A program made the position numbers and the translations under genes. A stretch of 64,000 nucleotides of DNA. Source: Halomonas beimenensis (GTDB taxonomy: Bacteria; Pseudomonadota; Gammaproteobacteria; Pseudomonadales; Halomonadaceae). The notes beneath the pieces were generated by a model. It did no database searches. It saw only the letters and a list, made by a program, of their open reading frames with translations, and was not told the DNA's origin. This document shows, piece by piece, positions 43,251-51,362 of the stretch. Position 1 is the stretch's first letter, and every line of letters starts with the position of its first letter. The DNA is taken from contig NZ_CP021435.1 in the NCBI RefSeq assembly GCF_002549795.1, positions 3,534,001 to 3,598,000 on the forward strand, given 5' to 3'.

Positions 43251-44141
43251 TCACTCTGCCGCCGGCTCGCCGTTCAGTTCATGGATGATGAAGGCCTCCA
43301 TGGCCTGGGCGGCGGGCGACAGGCTGCGCTGGCGGAGCCTGAGCAGGCCCAGCTCGCGTTCGACATACGGGGTCGCGAGGGGAATGAAGCGCAGTCGCGC
43401 GTACTCCTCGGGAAAGGCCAGCCGCGGCAGGGTGGTGATGCCGACCCCGGCCACCAGCATGGCGGTCAGCGAGATCATGTTGGAGATATCGAAGGCGCTC
43501 TGGGCCAGCAGCGGGGCCGCCTCGGTGCCCTCCAGCAGCCGCGAGGTGCCGTTGCGGATCAGCGCATGCCCCTGAAGCTCCCTCCAGTCCAGGGCCTGGC
43601 GCTGGGCCAGCGGATGGTCATCCCGGCACACCACGCCCACGGCATCATGCATCAGGGGCAGGAAGGCCAGGTCGTCGTCCTGCTGCCAGAGGCTGGTGAA
43701 GCCCAGGTCCACCTCGCCGCCTGCCACCATCCGGCTGACGAAGTCCGCGTTGCCGTCCTGGAGGCTGACCCTGAGGTTCGGGTAGCGGGCGATGAAATCG
43801 CCGAGCAGGCGCGGCATCAGGCGGCTGGCCACCGAGGGCACCGCCGCCATGTCGAGATGGCCGGCCCGCTTCTCCACCTGGGCGACCAGTTCCCGGCTCA
43901 GGCGATCGTGCTGATTGATCAGCGCCCGGAAACGCGGCAGGCAATAGGCCCCGAAGGGCGTGAGGGTCGCCTTGCCGCCCTTCTCGAACAGCGGCTCGCC
44001 CAGGCGCTGCTCCAGTTCCCGCACCGCCATGGAGACCGCCGGCTGGGTGCGATGCAGCTGGCGCGCGGCGGCATGGAAGCCACCGGCATCGACGATGGCC
44101 AGGACATAGCGCAGGGGCTGGATCTTGAGCTCGGGCAGCAT
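43251..44141 (-). CDS. LysR-type regulator of the semialdehyde dehydrogenase-BCCT operon
   Basis: 296 aa. Winged HTH (LRYVLAIVDAGGFHAAARQLHRTQPAVSMAVRELEQRLGEPLFEK) and a LysR effector domain (GVVCRDDHPLAQ, VGITTLPRLAF). Divergent from the ALDH gene at 44257 with a T-N11-A dyad in the 115-bp gap; probable regulator of the six-gene operon. Confidence 0.9.
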   Translation of the reverse strand: MLPELKIQPLRYVLAIVDAGGFHAAARQLHRTQPAVSMAVRELEQRLGEPLFEKGGKATLTPFGAYCLPRFRALINQHDRLSRELVAQVEKRAGHLDMAAVPSVASRLMPRLLGDFIARYPNLRVSLQDGNADFVSRMVAGGEVDLGFTSLWQQDDDLAFLPLMHDAVGVVCRDDHPLAQRQALDWRELQGHALIRNGTSRLLEGTEAAPLLAQSAFDISNMISLTAMLVAGVGITTLPRLAFPEEYARLRFIPLATPYVERELGLLRLRQRSLSPAAQAMEAFIIHELNGEPAAE

Positions 44142-44165
44142 GGCGACCTCGGCATGGCGAAACGG

Positions 44166-44178
44166 TAAGAGCCTCTTA
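44166..44178. promoter_or_regulatory. LysR-type T-N11-A dyad
   Basis: TAAGAG-C-CTCTTA, a perfect 13-bp palindrome of the T-N11-A class, in an AT-rich stretch between the divergent LysR and ALDH genes. Likely LysR binding site. Confidence 0.65.
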
Positions 44179-44256
44179 TCATTTTATCTTTTTTATTGAT
44201 TATCCTTATCTTGGACCCTCGCCTAGGATGACGGCAACGTCACACAGGAGGTCCCC

Positions 44257-45696
44257 ATGTCCCACGTTCATTCTCTCTACATCGACGGCGCCTGGATCGA
44301 CGGCCAGGGCAGCATCACCAACCTCAACCCCTCCGACACCCGCGACGCGATCGGCGAGTATGCCCAGGCCGATGTCGACCACGCCGGCCAGGCCATCGCC
44401 GCCGCCAAGCGCGGCCTCGCCGAATGGCGCCAGAGCGGCCTGGAGCAGCGCTACGGCGTGCTGATGGCCATCGGCGACGAGCTGGCCGCCCGCAAGGACG
44501 AGCTCGGCGAACTGCTGGCCCGGGAAGAGGGCAAGACGCGCGCCGAGGGTGTCGGCGAGGTCTATCGCTCCGCGCAGTTCTTCCACTACTACGCCGCCGA
44601 GGTGCTGCGCCAGATCGACGAGCGGGTCGACTCCGTGCGCCCGGGCATCGAGGTGGACACCCGCCGTGAGCCGGTGGGCGTGGTGGGGATCATCAGCCCC
44701 TGGAACTTCCCCATGGCCACCGCCGTGTGGAAGATCGCCCCGGCGCTGGCCTTCGGCAACGCCGTGATCTTCAAGCCGGCCAACCTGGTGCCGGCCAGCG
44801 CCTGGGCGCTGACCGAGATCATCAGCCGCCAGGCGCTGCCCGCCGGCACCTTCAACCTGCTGATGGGCCCGGGCAGCAGCGTCGGCGATGCGCTCATCTC
44901 GAGCCCCGAGATCGATGCCCTGAGCTTCACCGGCTCCCTGGACGTGGGCCGCCGCGTGGCCGCCGCCACCGCCGGCAACCTGGTCAAGTGCCAGCTGGAG
45001 ATGGGCTCCAAGAACGCCCTGATCGTCGCCGACGACGCCGACCTGGACCTGGCCGTGGAAGCCGCCTTCGCCGGCGCCTACTCCGGCACCGGCCAGAAGT
45101 GCACCGCCTCCTCGCGCCTCATCGTCACCGAGGCGGTCCACGATGCCTTCGTCGAGAAGCTGATCGACAAGCTGAAGACGATCCGGGTCGGCCACGCCCT
45201 GGAGGACGGCGTGCACATCGGCCCCGCCGTGGATGCCCGCCAGCTGGAGTCCAACCTGGCCTGGGTCGAGCGCGCGAAGGCCGACGGGGCCACTCTGGCC
45301 TTCGGCGGCGAGCGCCTGGAGCGCGACACCGACGGCTTCTTCATGGCGCCGACGCTGTTCGTCGACACCCGCAACGACATGGCCATCAACCGTGAGGAGG
45401 TCTTCGGGCCGATCGCCTGCGTGATCAAGGTCCGCGACTACGAGGAGGCCATCGCCACCCTCAACGACACCAACTTCGGCCTCACCGCCGGCATCATCAC
45501 CGACTCCCTGAAGCTCGCCAATGACTTCAAGGCCCGCGCCGAGACCGGCTGCGTGATGGTCAACCTGGCCACCGCCGGCACCGATTACCACGTGCCCTTC
45601 GGCGGCCGCAAGGATTCCAGCTTCGGTCCCCGGGAGCAGGGCCGCTACGCCCGCGAGTTCTACACCGTGGTCAAGACCTGCTACGTCAAGGCCTGA
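44257..45696 (+). CDS. 2-oxoglutarate (2,5-dioxovalerate) semialdehyde dehydrogenase-type ALDH
   Basis: 479 aa. NPSDTRDAIGEYAQAD, REEGKTRAEGVGE, SPWNFPMATAVWKIAPALAFGN, Glu248 in LEMGSKN, Cys282 in GTGQKCTASSR, and C-terminal YHVPFGGRKDSSFGPREQGRYAREFYTVVKT closely recall the KGSADH enzymes of hydroxyproline and pentose catabolism. It would make 2-oxoglutarate from 2,5-dioxopentanoate. First gene of a six-gene operon; Shine-Dalgarno AGGAGG at 44246-44251. The exact aldehyde is inferred. Confidence 0.85.
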   Translation: MSHVHSLYIDGAWIDGQGSITNLNPSDTRDAIGEYAQADVDHAGQAIAAAKRGLAEWRQSGLEQRYGVLMAIGDELAARKDELGELLAREEGKTRAEGVGEVYRSAQFFHYYAAEVLRQIDERVDSVRPGIEVDTRREPVGVVGIISPWNFPMATAVWKIAPALAFGNAVIFKPANLVPASAWALTEIISRQALPAGTFNLLMGPGSSVGDALISSPEIDALSFTGSLDVGRRVAAATAGNLVKCQLEMGSKNALIVADDADLDLAVEAAFAGAYSGTGQKCTASSRLIVTEAVHDAFVEKLIDKLKTIRVGHALEDGVHIGPAVDARQLESNLAWVERAKADGATLAFGGERLERDTDGFFMAPTLFVDTRNDMAINREEVFGPIACVIKVRDYEEAIATLNDTNFGLTAGIITDSLKLANDFKARAETGCVMVNLATAGTDYHVPFGGRKDSSFGPREQGRYAREFYTVVKTCYVKA

Positions 45697-45707
45697 GGAG
45701 ATCGCCC

Positions 45708-46715
45708 ATGTCCAAGGAAATGCTCATCGTCGACGGCCTGCAGTACTCCAACTGGTCGCGGGAGATCTTCGAGCAGATGCGCGAGGGCGGCGTCGACGCC
45801 GTCCACGCCACCCTGGTCTATCACGAGAACACCCGCGAGACCCTGTCGCGCCTGGGCGAGTGGAACCGCCGCTTCGAGGCCCATGGCGACCTGATCATGC
45901 CGGTGCGCGCGCCGGGCGACATCGAGCGCGCCCGCCAGGCCGGCAAGGTGGGCATCTTCCTCGGCGCCCAGAACTGCTCGCCCATCGAGGACGACATCGA
46001 CATGGTCGCGGTGATGCGCGACCTGGGGCTGCTGATCATGCAGCTGACCTACAATAACCAGAGCCTGCTGGCCTGCGGCTGCTACGAGGCCGAGGACAGC
46101 GGCATCACCCGCTTCGGCCGCCAGGTGATCCGCGAGATGAACCGGGTGGGCATGGTCATCGACATGTCCCACAGCGCCGAGCGCTCGACCCTGGAGGCCG
46201 TGGAGCTCTCCGAGCGGCCGGTGATCATCTCCCACGCCAACCCGGCCTCCTTCCATCCGGCCAAGCGCAACAAGTCGGACAGGGTGCTCCGGGCCATCGC
46301 CGAGTCCGGCGGGATCCTGGGCTTCTCGGCCTACCCCTTCCACCTGAAGAACGGGCCGGACTGCTCCCTCGAGGACTTCTGCGACATGGTCGCCCGCACC
46401 GCCGACCTGATGGGCATCGAGCACATCGGCATCGGCACCGACCTGTGCCAGGCCCAGCCGACCTCGGTGCTGGAGTGGATGCGCAACGGCCGCTGGTCCA
46501 AGGAGATGGACTACGGCGAAGGCAGCCAGGCCAACGCCGACTGGCCCCGTCCCCTGTCCTGGCTGCGGGACAGCCGGGACTTCCCGAACCTGATCGCGGG
46601 ACTGCGTCGGCGTGGCTTCGACGAGACCTCGATCGCCCGGGTCATGGGACGCAACTGGGTCGAGCTGCTGGAGCGCGCCGCCGTCCCGGCCGGGGCCGGG
46701 GACGTCGCCGCCTGA
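45708..46715 (+). CDS. M19 membrane-dipeptidase-like protein with altered metal site
   Basis: 335 aa, peptidase M19 (renal dipeptidase) fold. IDMSHSAERS, PVIISHANPAS, RNKSDRVLRAIAESGGILGF and IGIGTDLCQ supply the two later His ligands and the Asp. The first HxD pair of classical enzymes is replaced by VDGLQYSNW, and the bridging Glu region (usually EGG) by GAQNCSP. It resembles the subfamily linked to dimethylglycine genes in Pseudomonas, as far as I recall. May therefore not be a true dipeptidase. 11 bp after the ALDH gene. Confidence 0.85.
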   Translation: MSKEMLIVDGLQYSNWSREIFEQMREGGVDAVHATLVYHENTRETLSRLGEWNRRFEAHGDLIMPVRAPGDIERARQAGKVGIFLGAQNCSPIEDDIDMVAVMRDLGLLIMQLTYNNQSLLACGCYEAEDSGITRFGRQVIREMNRVGMVIDMSHSAERSTLEAVELSERPVIISHANPASFHPAKRNKSDRVLRAIAESGGILGFSAYPFHLKNGPDCSLEDFCDMVARTADLMGIEHIGIGTDLCQAQPTSVLEWMRNGRWSKEMDYGEGSQANADWPRPLSWLRDSRDFPNLIAGLRRRGFDETSIARVMGRNWVELLERAAVPAGAGDVAA

Positions 46716-46746
46716 CCAGACCGACCGCCTGACCGACAATAACAAC

Positions 46747-46761
46747 GGGCCCGCCGGGCCC
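46747..46761 (+). terminator. Short hairpin before the BCCT gene
   Basis: GGGCCC-GCC-GGGCCC in the 66-bp gap between dipeptidase-like and BCCT genes; no T run. Possibly an intra-operon attenuator. Confidence 0.35.
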
Positions 46762-46781
46762 TTCAGCCAAAGGCCATCGAC

Positions 46782-48371
46782 ATGACACAACACAATATCG
46801 CCACCCCAGCGGTCTCCGCGCCGCGGGAGCACCGCCTGGGCGACCCCGTCGTGCTGACGCTCAGCGTGGGCTTCATCCTGCTGTTCGTCGCCCTGTCGCT
46901 GTATGACGTCGACATGGTGGCCGGTGCCATCGGCGCCGGCTTCGCCTGGACGGCCCGCACCCTGGGCTCCTACTTCCAGCTGCTGTTGCTGTTGACCTTC
47001 TTCATCGGCCTCGGCGTGGCTGTCTCCCCCGCCGCCAGCGCCAAGATCGGCAACCGCGCCACGCCGGAGATCAGCACCTTCAAGTGGCTGTCGATCATCA
47101 TGTGCACCCTGCTGGCCGGCGGGGGCGTGTTCTTCGCCGCCGGCGAGCCGGTCTATCACTTCGTGGTCACGCCCCCGGCCTTCTCCACCGAGGCGGGCAC
47201 CGCCGAGGCCGTGGCCGGGGCCCTGGCCCAGTCCTTCATGCACTGGGGCTTCCTGGCCTGGGCGGTACTCGGCTCGCTGACCGCGGTGGTGCTGGCCCAC
47301 GCCCACTACGACAAGGGCCAGCCGCTGCAGCCCCGCACCCTGCTCTACCCGGTCCTCGGCGAGCGAGTGATGGGCGGCACCTTCGGCGGCGTGGTCGACG
47401 CCCTGTGCGTGATCGCCGTGGTCGCCGGCACCGTGGGCCCGATCGGCTTCCTGGCCACCCAGGTGAGCTTCGGCCTGCACGAGCTGTTCGGCGTCTCCGA
47501 GGGCTACGGCACCCAGCTGGTGATCCTGGTGGCCCTGGCCGCGGTCTACGTGACCTCGGCGGTGACCGGCATCCATCGCGGCATCCAGCTGCTCAGCCGC
47601 TTCAACGTCTTCCTGGCGCTGGCCATCGCCGCGGTGATCTTCCTGTTCGGCCCCACGCTGTTCCTGACCAACGCCTACACCCAGGGCATCGGCGAGTACC
47701 TGACCTCCTTCTTCGCCATGGCCACCATGACCGCCGAGACCGCGCCCGACTGGTGGATGCAGTGGTGGACGGTGTTCTTCTTCGCCTGGTTCATCGGCTA
47801 TGGCCCGCTGATGGCGATTTTCGTGGCGCGCATCTCCCGGGGCCGCACCATCCGCCAGATGATCCTGGCCGTGGCGGTGATGGCGCCGATCGCCACCACC
47901 GTCTGGTTCACCCTGCTGGGCGGCTCGGGCATCCACTACCAGCTGACCGGGGCCATCGACCTGACCGAGGCGCTGAACAACTTCCAGTTCGACGTGGCCA
48001 CCCTCACCGTGGCCCAGGCGCTGCCCGGCGGCACCCTGATGGCGCTGGCCATCCTGGTGCTGACCACCATCTTCGTCGCCACCACCGGCGACTCCATGAG
48101 CTATGCCATCGCCGTGGTGGGCTCCGGCCACGACCGTCCCAGCACCCTGGTGCGGGCCTTCTGGGGCATCGCCATGGCGCTGATGGCGGGCATCCTGCTG
48201 TACATGGGGGCCGGCCAGATCAGCGTGCTGCAGCAGTTCATCGTGCTCACCGCCATTCCGGTGTCGCTGGTGCTGCTGCCTTCCCTGTGGACCGGGCCCC
48301 AGGCCGCCCTTGCCATGGCCCGCTCCCAGGGCCTGTCCACGCGTCGCAATCTGGAGCAGAAGCATGACTGA
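46782..48371 (+). CDS. BCCT-family transporter
   Basis: 529 aa with 12 expected helices. GEPVYHFVVTPP, FMHWGFLAW, and the diagnostic Trp-rich segment WWMQWWTVFFFAWFIGYGPLMAIFVARISRGRTIRQ identify the betaine/choline/carnitine transporter family. The short cytoplasmic termini suggest a catabolic uptake system rather than an osmosensor with a long regulatory tail. Its membership in a catabolic operon implies a quaternary-ammonium or zwitterionic substrate. Overlaps the next gene by 8 bp. Confidence 0.93.
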   Translation: MTQHNIATPAVSAPREHRLGDPVVLTLSVGFILLFVALSLYDVDMVAGAIGAGFAWTARTLGSYFQLLLLLTFFIGLGVAVSPAASAKIGNRATPEISTFKWLSIIMCTLLAGGGVFFAAGEPVYHFVVTPPAFSTEAGTAEAVAGALAQSFMHWGFLAWAVLGSLTAVVLAHAHYDKGQPLQPRTLLYPVLGERVMGGTFGGVVDALCVIAVVAGTVGPIGFLATQVSFGLHELFGVSEGYGTQLVILVALAAVYVTSAVTGIHRGIQLLSRFNVFLALAIAAVIFLFGPTLFLTNAYTQGIGEYLTSFFAMATMTAETAPDWWMQWWTVFFFAWFIGYGPLMAIFVARISRGRTIRQMILAVAVMAPIATTVWFTLLGGSGIHYQLTGAIDLTEALNNFQFDVATLTVAQALPGGTLMALAILVLTTIFVATTGDSMSYAIAVVGSGHDRPSTLVRAFWGIAMALMAGILLYMGAGQISVLQQFIVLTAIPVSLVLLPSLWTGPQAALAMARSQGLSTRRNLEQKHD

Positions 48372-50115
48372 GTTCGCCTACCCGACCCCCGCTTCGGTGC
48401 CGCTGCGCCCCGCCGAGGAGGTCATGGACCTGGAGCGTCTGGGCAGCCTGCCGGCCAGCCGCCTGAGCTTCGTGCGCAGCCTCATCCGCCAGATGGCCCG
48501 CCAGCGCTGGCAGATCAGCCGCGCCCGCTTCGACCTGGATGATCAGGGGCACGGCATCGCCATCTATCGGCTGCAGACGCCCCAGGGCCGCTATCACGGG
48601 GTGATCTTCTCCCAGCACCTGGAGGACGATCAGCGCTCCGACCGGGTGATCGCCCAGGCCTGGGACGTCACCTTCGGGGTGGTCGAGGGCGACGTGGACG
48701 ACGCCCTGCTCGAGCAGATGGCCGCCAACGTGCCGCTGCAGGAGGCCGGGCGCCAGCATCCGCGCCTGCTGGTGCTGTCACGGGCCAACCGCAGCCTGCG
48801 CAACTTCACCCATTTCGTGGAGGCGCTGTCCGCCGGCGACCAGCCCGACCCGGCCTGGCTGACCCGGGTCGGCTACCTCTACCGGACCACGGCGGTCTAC
48901 GGCAACGGCAAGTTCGGCATCGCCGACTACGTCCGCCTGCGGGACAATCCCGACTTCCAGCGGCCCTTCTCGGCCCAGATGCTGGCGGTCTACCTGCTGC
49001 GCCACTTCTCCATCGAGCAGGTGGAGCACATCGCCCGCCGCCGGGCGCCCGAGACCGCGGTGCCCATGGCCACCGAGCTGCGTCGCTATCTGGGCATCGG
49101 CAATTCCACCGGGCTCGGCATGGCCCCCTTCCTGATCAACCATCCCCAGCTGATCCAGCAGTGGGTGACCTGTCGGGAGACCGCCCTGGCCCTGGCCCTG
49201 GCGCAGACGCCGGACGAGGACAGCCGCCGGCGGCTGATCGCCCTGACCCGGCGCGCCATGCGGCACCTGGCGCAGACGGTCAGCGAGGATGCCGACCAGG
49301 GCGCGCGCAACGCCGCCCTGGGGGCGGCCCTGCCGGAGGTGATCGCCTGGCTCGAGGAGATGCCGCTGGAGCCGGACCTCTGGCAACAGCTGGTGGCCTG
49401 GAGCGCGCGCACCCTGCCTCTGGAGGCCCAGGAGCTGGTCAACACCCTGCTGATCGAGCTCTACCCCGAGCGGGTCGATCCGCTGGAGGACCGGATGGGC
49501 ACCGAGGAGCGCCTGGAGCTGACCCCGGACATGCCGCTGGTGCGCCTCAAGCAGCTGATCGAGACGCACTATGACTGGGCCCTGGCCGAGGACTTCGACC
49601 GTCCCGAGGCGCGCCACTGGTTCTGGTATCGCTCCGCCGAGAAGGAAGAGCCCCGGCTCGGCGTGCGCGGCGAGGAGCCCGGCGCCGAGAAGGAACTGCC
49701 GCTGGCCATCGCGCCCCGGGTCCACCACACCCACGGGGTCCTGAGCGACTTCCTGGAGGCCAACCCCCGCGCCCTGGTGGTGGAGTTTTTGATCGCCCAC
49801 CCGCGCCACAAGGACATCGTGCGGCGCATCCAGTCGATGGTGGAGACGCCCTACGGGGAGATCCGCGCCAACCTCTGGCACCGGGACATGAAACCCATGC
49901 ACCTGCTGCGCACCAAGCTGGCGTTCTTCGGCGCCAGCCGCTTCGATCCCAAGTCGGACCGCTGGGTGCGCATCACCCTCTTCCAGGGCGCGCCCCTGGT
50001 CGAGGAGCTCAACGCCGAGCCCCGGGACCTGGCCGACTTCGACGACTGGAGCTTCCCGCTGGAGCCCGAGGGCATCGGGCAGGCACAACCACAAGGCGCA
50101 GGAGAGACATCATGA
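48364..50115 (+). CDS. Conserved protein of unknown function, 583 aa
   Basis: I recognise no domain. No signal peptide or membrane helix, so probably cytoplasmic. Sequence is rich in Arg, Glu, Leu and Gln, suggesting a helical protein. Noticeable segments: RLSFVRSLIRQMARQRWQISRARFDLDDQGHGIAIYRLQTPQGRYHGVIFSQHLEDDQRSDRVIAQAWDVTFGVVEGDV near the N-terminus, and LRTKLAFFGASRFDPKSDRWVRITLFQGAPLVEEL near the C-terminus. It overlaps the BCCT gene by 8 bp and the DUF3726 gene by 4 bp, so it is a coupled part of the operon. Codon use looks like its neighbours. Could be an enzyme of the pathway. Confidence 0.85.
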   Translation: MTEFAYPTPASVPLRPAEEVMDLERLGSLPASRLSFVRSLIRQMARQRWQISRARFDLDDQGHGIAIYRLQTPQGRYHGVIFSQHLEDDQRSDRVIAQAWDVTFGVVEGDVDDALLEQMAANVPLQEAGRQHPRLLVLSRANRSLRNFTHFVEALSAGDQPDPAWLTRVGYLYRTTAVYGNGKFGIADYVRLRDNPDFQRPFSAQMLAVYLLRHFSIEQVEHIARRRAPETAVPMATELRRYLGIGNSTGLGMAPFLINHPQLIQQWVTCRETALALALAQTPDEDSRRRLIALTRRAMRHLAQTVSEDADQGARNAALGAALPEVIAWLEEMPLEPDLWQQLVAWSARTLPLEAQELVNTLLIELYPERVDPLEDRMGTEERLELTPDMPLVRLKQLIETHYDWALAEDFDRPEARHWFWYRSAEKEEPRLGVRGEEPGAEKELPLAIAPRVHHTHGVLSDFLEANPRALVVEFLIAHPRHKDIVRRIQSMVETPYGEIRANLWHRDMKPMHLLRTKLAFFGASRFDPKSDRWVRITLFQGAPLVEELNAEPRDLADFDDWSFPLEPEGIGQAQPQGAGETS

Positions 50116-50879
50116 AGGCGTCCTACAACGAGCTGCAGGGCCTGTGCCGCAAGGCCTTCATCGGCATGGGCTTCGAGGAGGCCGACGCCGCGGATGCCGC
50201 CGACATGGTCGCTTGGATGCAGTGCTTCGGCCTCGGCGGCCTGGCCGCCCTGAACCGCGGCCTGGACTTCCTGCTCGACGAGGATCCCGACGAGCTGCCC
50301 AGCGTGCTCTACCAGGACGGCGACCTGGCGGTGGTCGACGGCCATGGCCAGAGCGTGCTGCGCAGCTCCACCCTGGCCCTGGAGCTCGGCTTCGCCAAGG
50401 CCCGGGCCCGCGGGCTCTCGGTGACCAAGATCCGCCACTGCCACAACCGCCAGCTGATCATGGGCTACCTGGCCCGCCTGGCCGGCCGCGGCATGAACGT
50501 CACCGCCTTCTGGCGCAACGTCCAGCAGCCGCTCACCGAGCAGGTGGTGGGCTTCCGGGCCAATGGCTCGGCGCCGGAGATCCGCGTCTACGCGGTACAG
50601 GAGGTGCCGGAGGAGAACGAGCCCAACGACGGCATCACCCTGGTGATGGCCAACCACGTCGACCTGCTGCCGGCGATGCGCTCGGACTACCGCTACGACC
50701 TGCTGGCGCGCCACGACGAATCGGACCTGCTGGCCTGCCGCAACCAGGCGCTGAAAGAGGGCATCGAGGTGGAAGAGGCCGTCTGGGAACGCCTCAAGCA
50801 CCTCGCCACCCGCATGCTGGTGGAGGCCACCGACGCCTCCCGCGAAGGCGCCGGCGCCGGCACCCACGACAACGACTGA
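50112..50879 (+). CDS. DUF3726 family protein
   Basis: 255 aa. The opening SYNELQGLCRKAFIGMGFEEADAADAADMVAWMQCFGLGGLAALNRGLDFL resembles the DUF3726 family, whose start recalls the malate/lactate-dehydrogenase-2 (Ldh_2) fold. No biochemical role known to me. ATGA overlap with the 583-aa protein and 16 bp before RidA. Confidence 0.75.
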   Translation: MKASYNELQGLCRKAFIGMGFEEADAADAADMVAWMQCFGLGGLAALNRGLDFLLDEDPDELPSVLYQDGDLAVVDGHGQSVLRSSTLALELGFAKARARGLSVTKIRHCHNRQLIMGYLARLAGRGMNVTAFWRNVQQPLTEQVVGFRANGSAPEIRVYAVQEVPEENEPNDGITLVMANHVDLLPAMRSDYRYDLLARHDESDLLACRNQALKEGIEVEEAVWERLKHLATRMLVEATDASREGAGAGTHDND

Positions 50880-50895
50880 GACGAGACACCGACCG

Positions 50896-51282
50896 ATGAT
50901 TCATCCCGTACGCACCGACCTCTTCGCCTCCAAGGCGCCCCTGGAATGGGCCGTCGTCGGCAACGGCATCCTGTTCACCGCCCAGATCCCCATCGGTGCC
51001 GATGGCCAGGTGGTGGAAGGCGGCATCGAGGCCCAGACTCGCCAGACCCTGGACAACCTGGTCCACACCCTGGAGAAGGCGGGCGCCGGCCCGGAGGCCC
51101 TGACCCAGGTGCTGATCTACGTCACCGCCCGGGAGGACCTGGCCACGGTCAACCGGGTCTACGCCGAGTACGTCCGCGAGCCCTACCCCAACCGGGCCGC
51201 CATCATCGTCTCCGGCTTCGCCCGGGAAGAGATGCTCGTCGAGATGGTGGCCTATGCCGCCGTCGCGCCAGGCGAGGCCTGA
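50896..51282 (+). CDS. RidA family protein
   Basis: 128 aa. YjgF/RidA fold: ILFTAQIPIGADGQVVEGGIEAQTRQTLDNLVHTLEKAGAGPEALTQVLIYVTAREDLATVNRVYAEYV and PNRAAIIVSGFAREEMLVEMVAYAAV. The usual catalytic Arg position (PARAAV...) here reads PNRAAI, so the Arg is kept. Suggests an imine or enamine intermediate in the pathway of this operon. Last gene. Confidence 0.9.
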   Translation: MIHPVRTDLFASKAPLEWAVVGNGILFTAQIPIGADGQVVEGGIEAQTRQTLDNLVHTLEKAGAGPEALTQVLIYVTAREDLATVNRVYAEYVREPYPNRAAIIVSGFAREEMLVEMVAYAAVAPGEA

Positions 51283-51362
51283 GGCGCCAGGCCCGCCTCC
51301 GGCAACACCGGGGCGACATCCGCGGGGGAGGCCTGGGTCTCCCCCGTGGCGTGCCGGACTCC

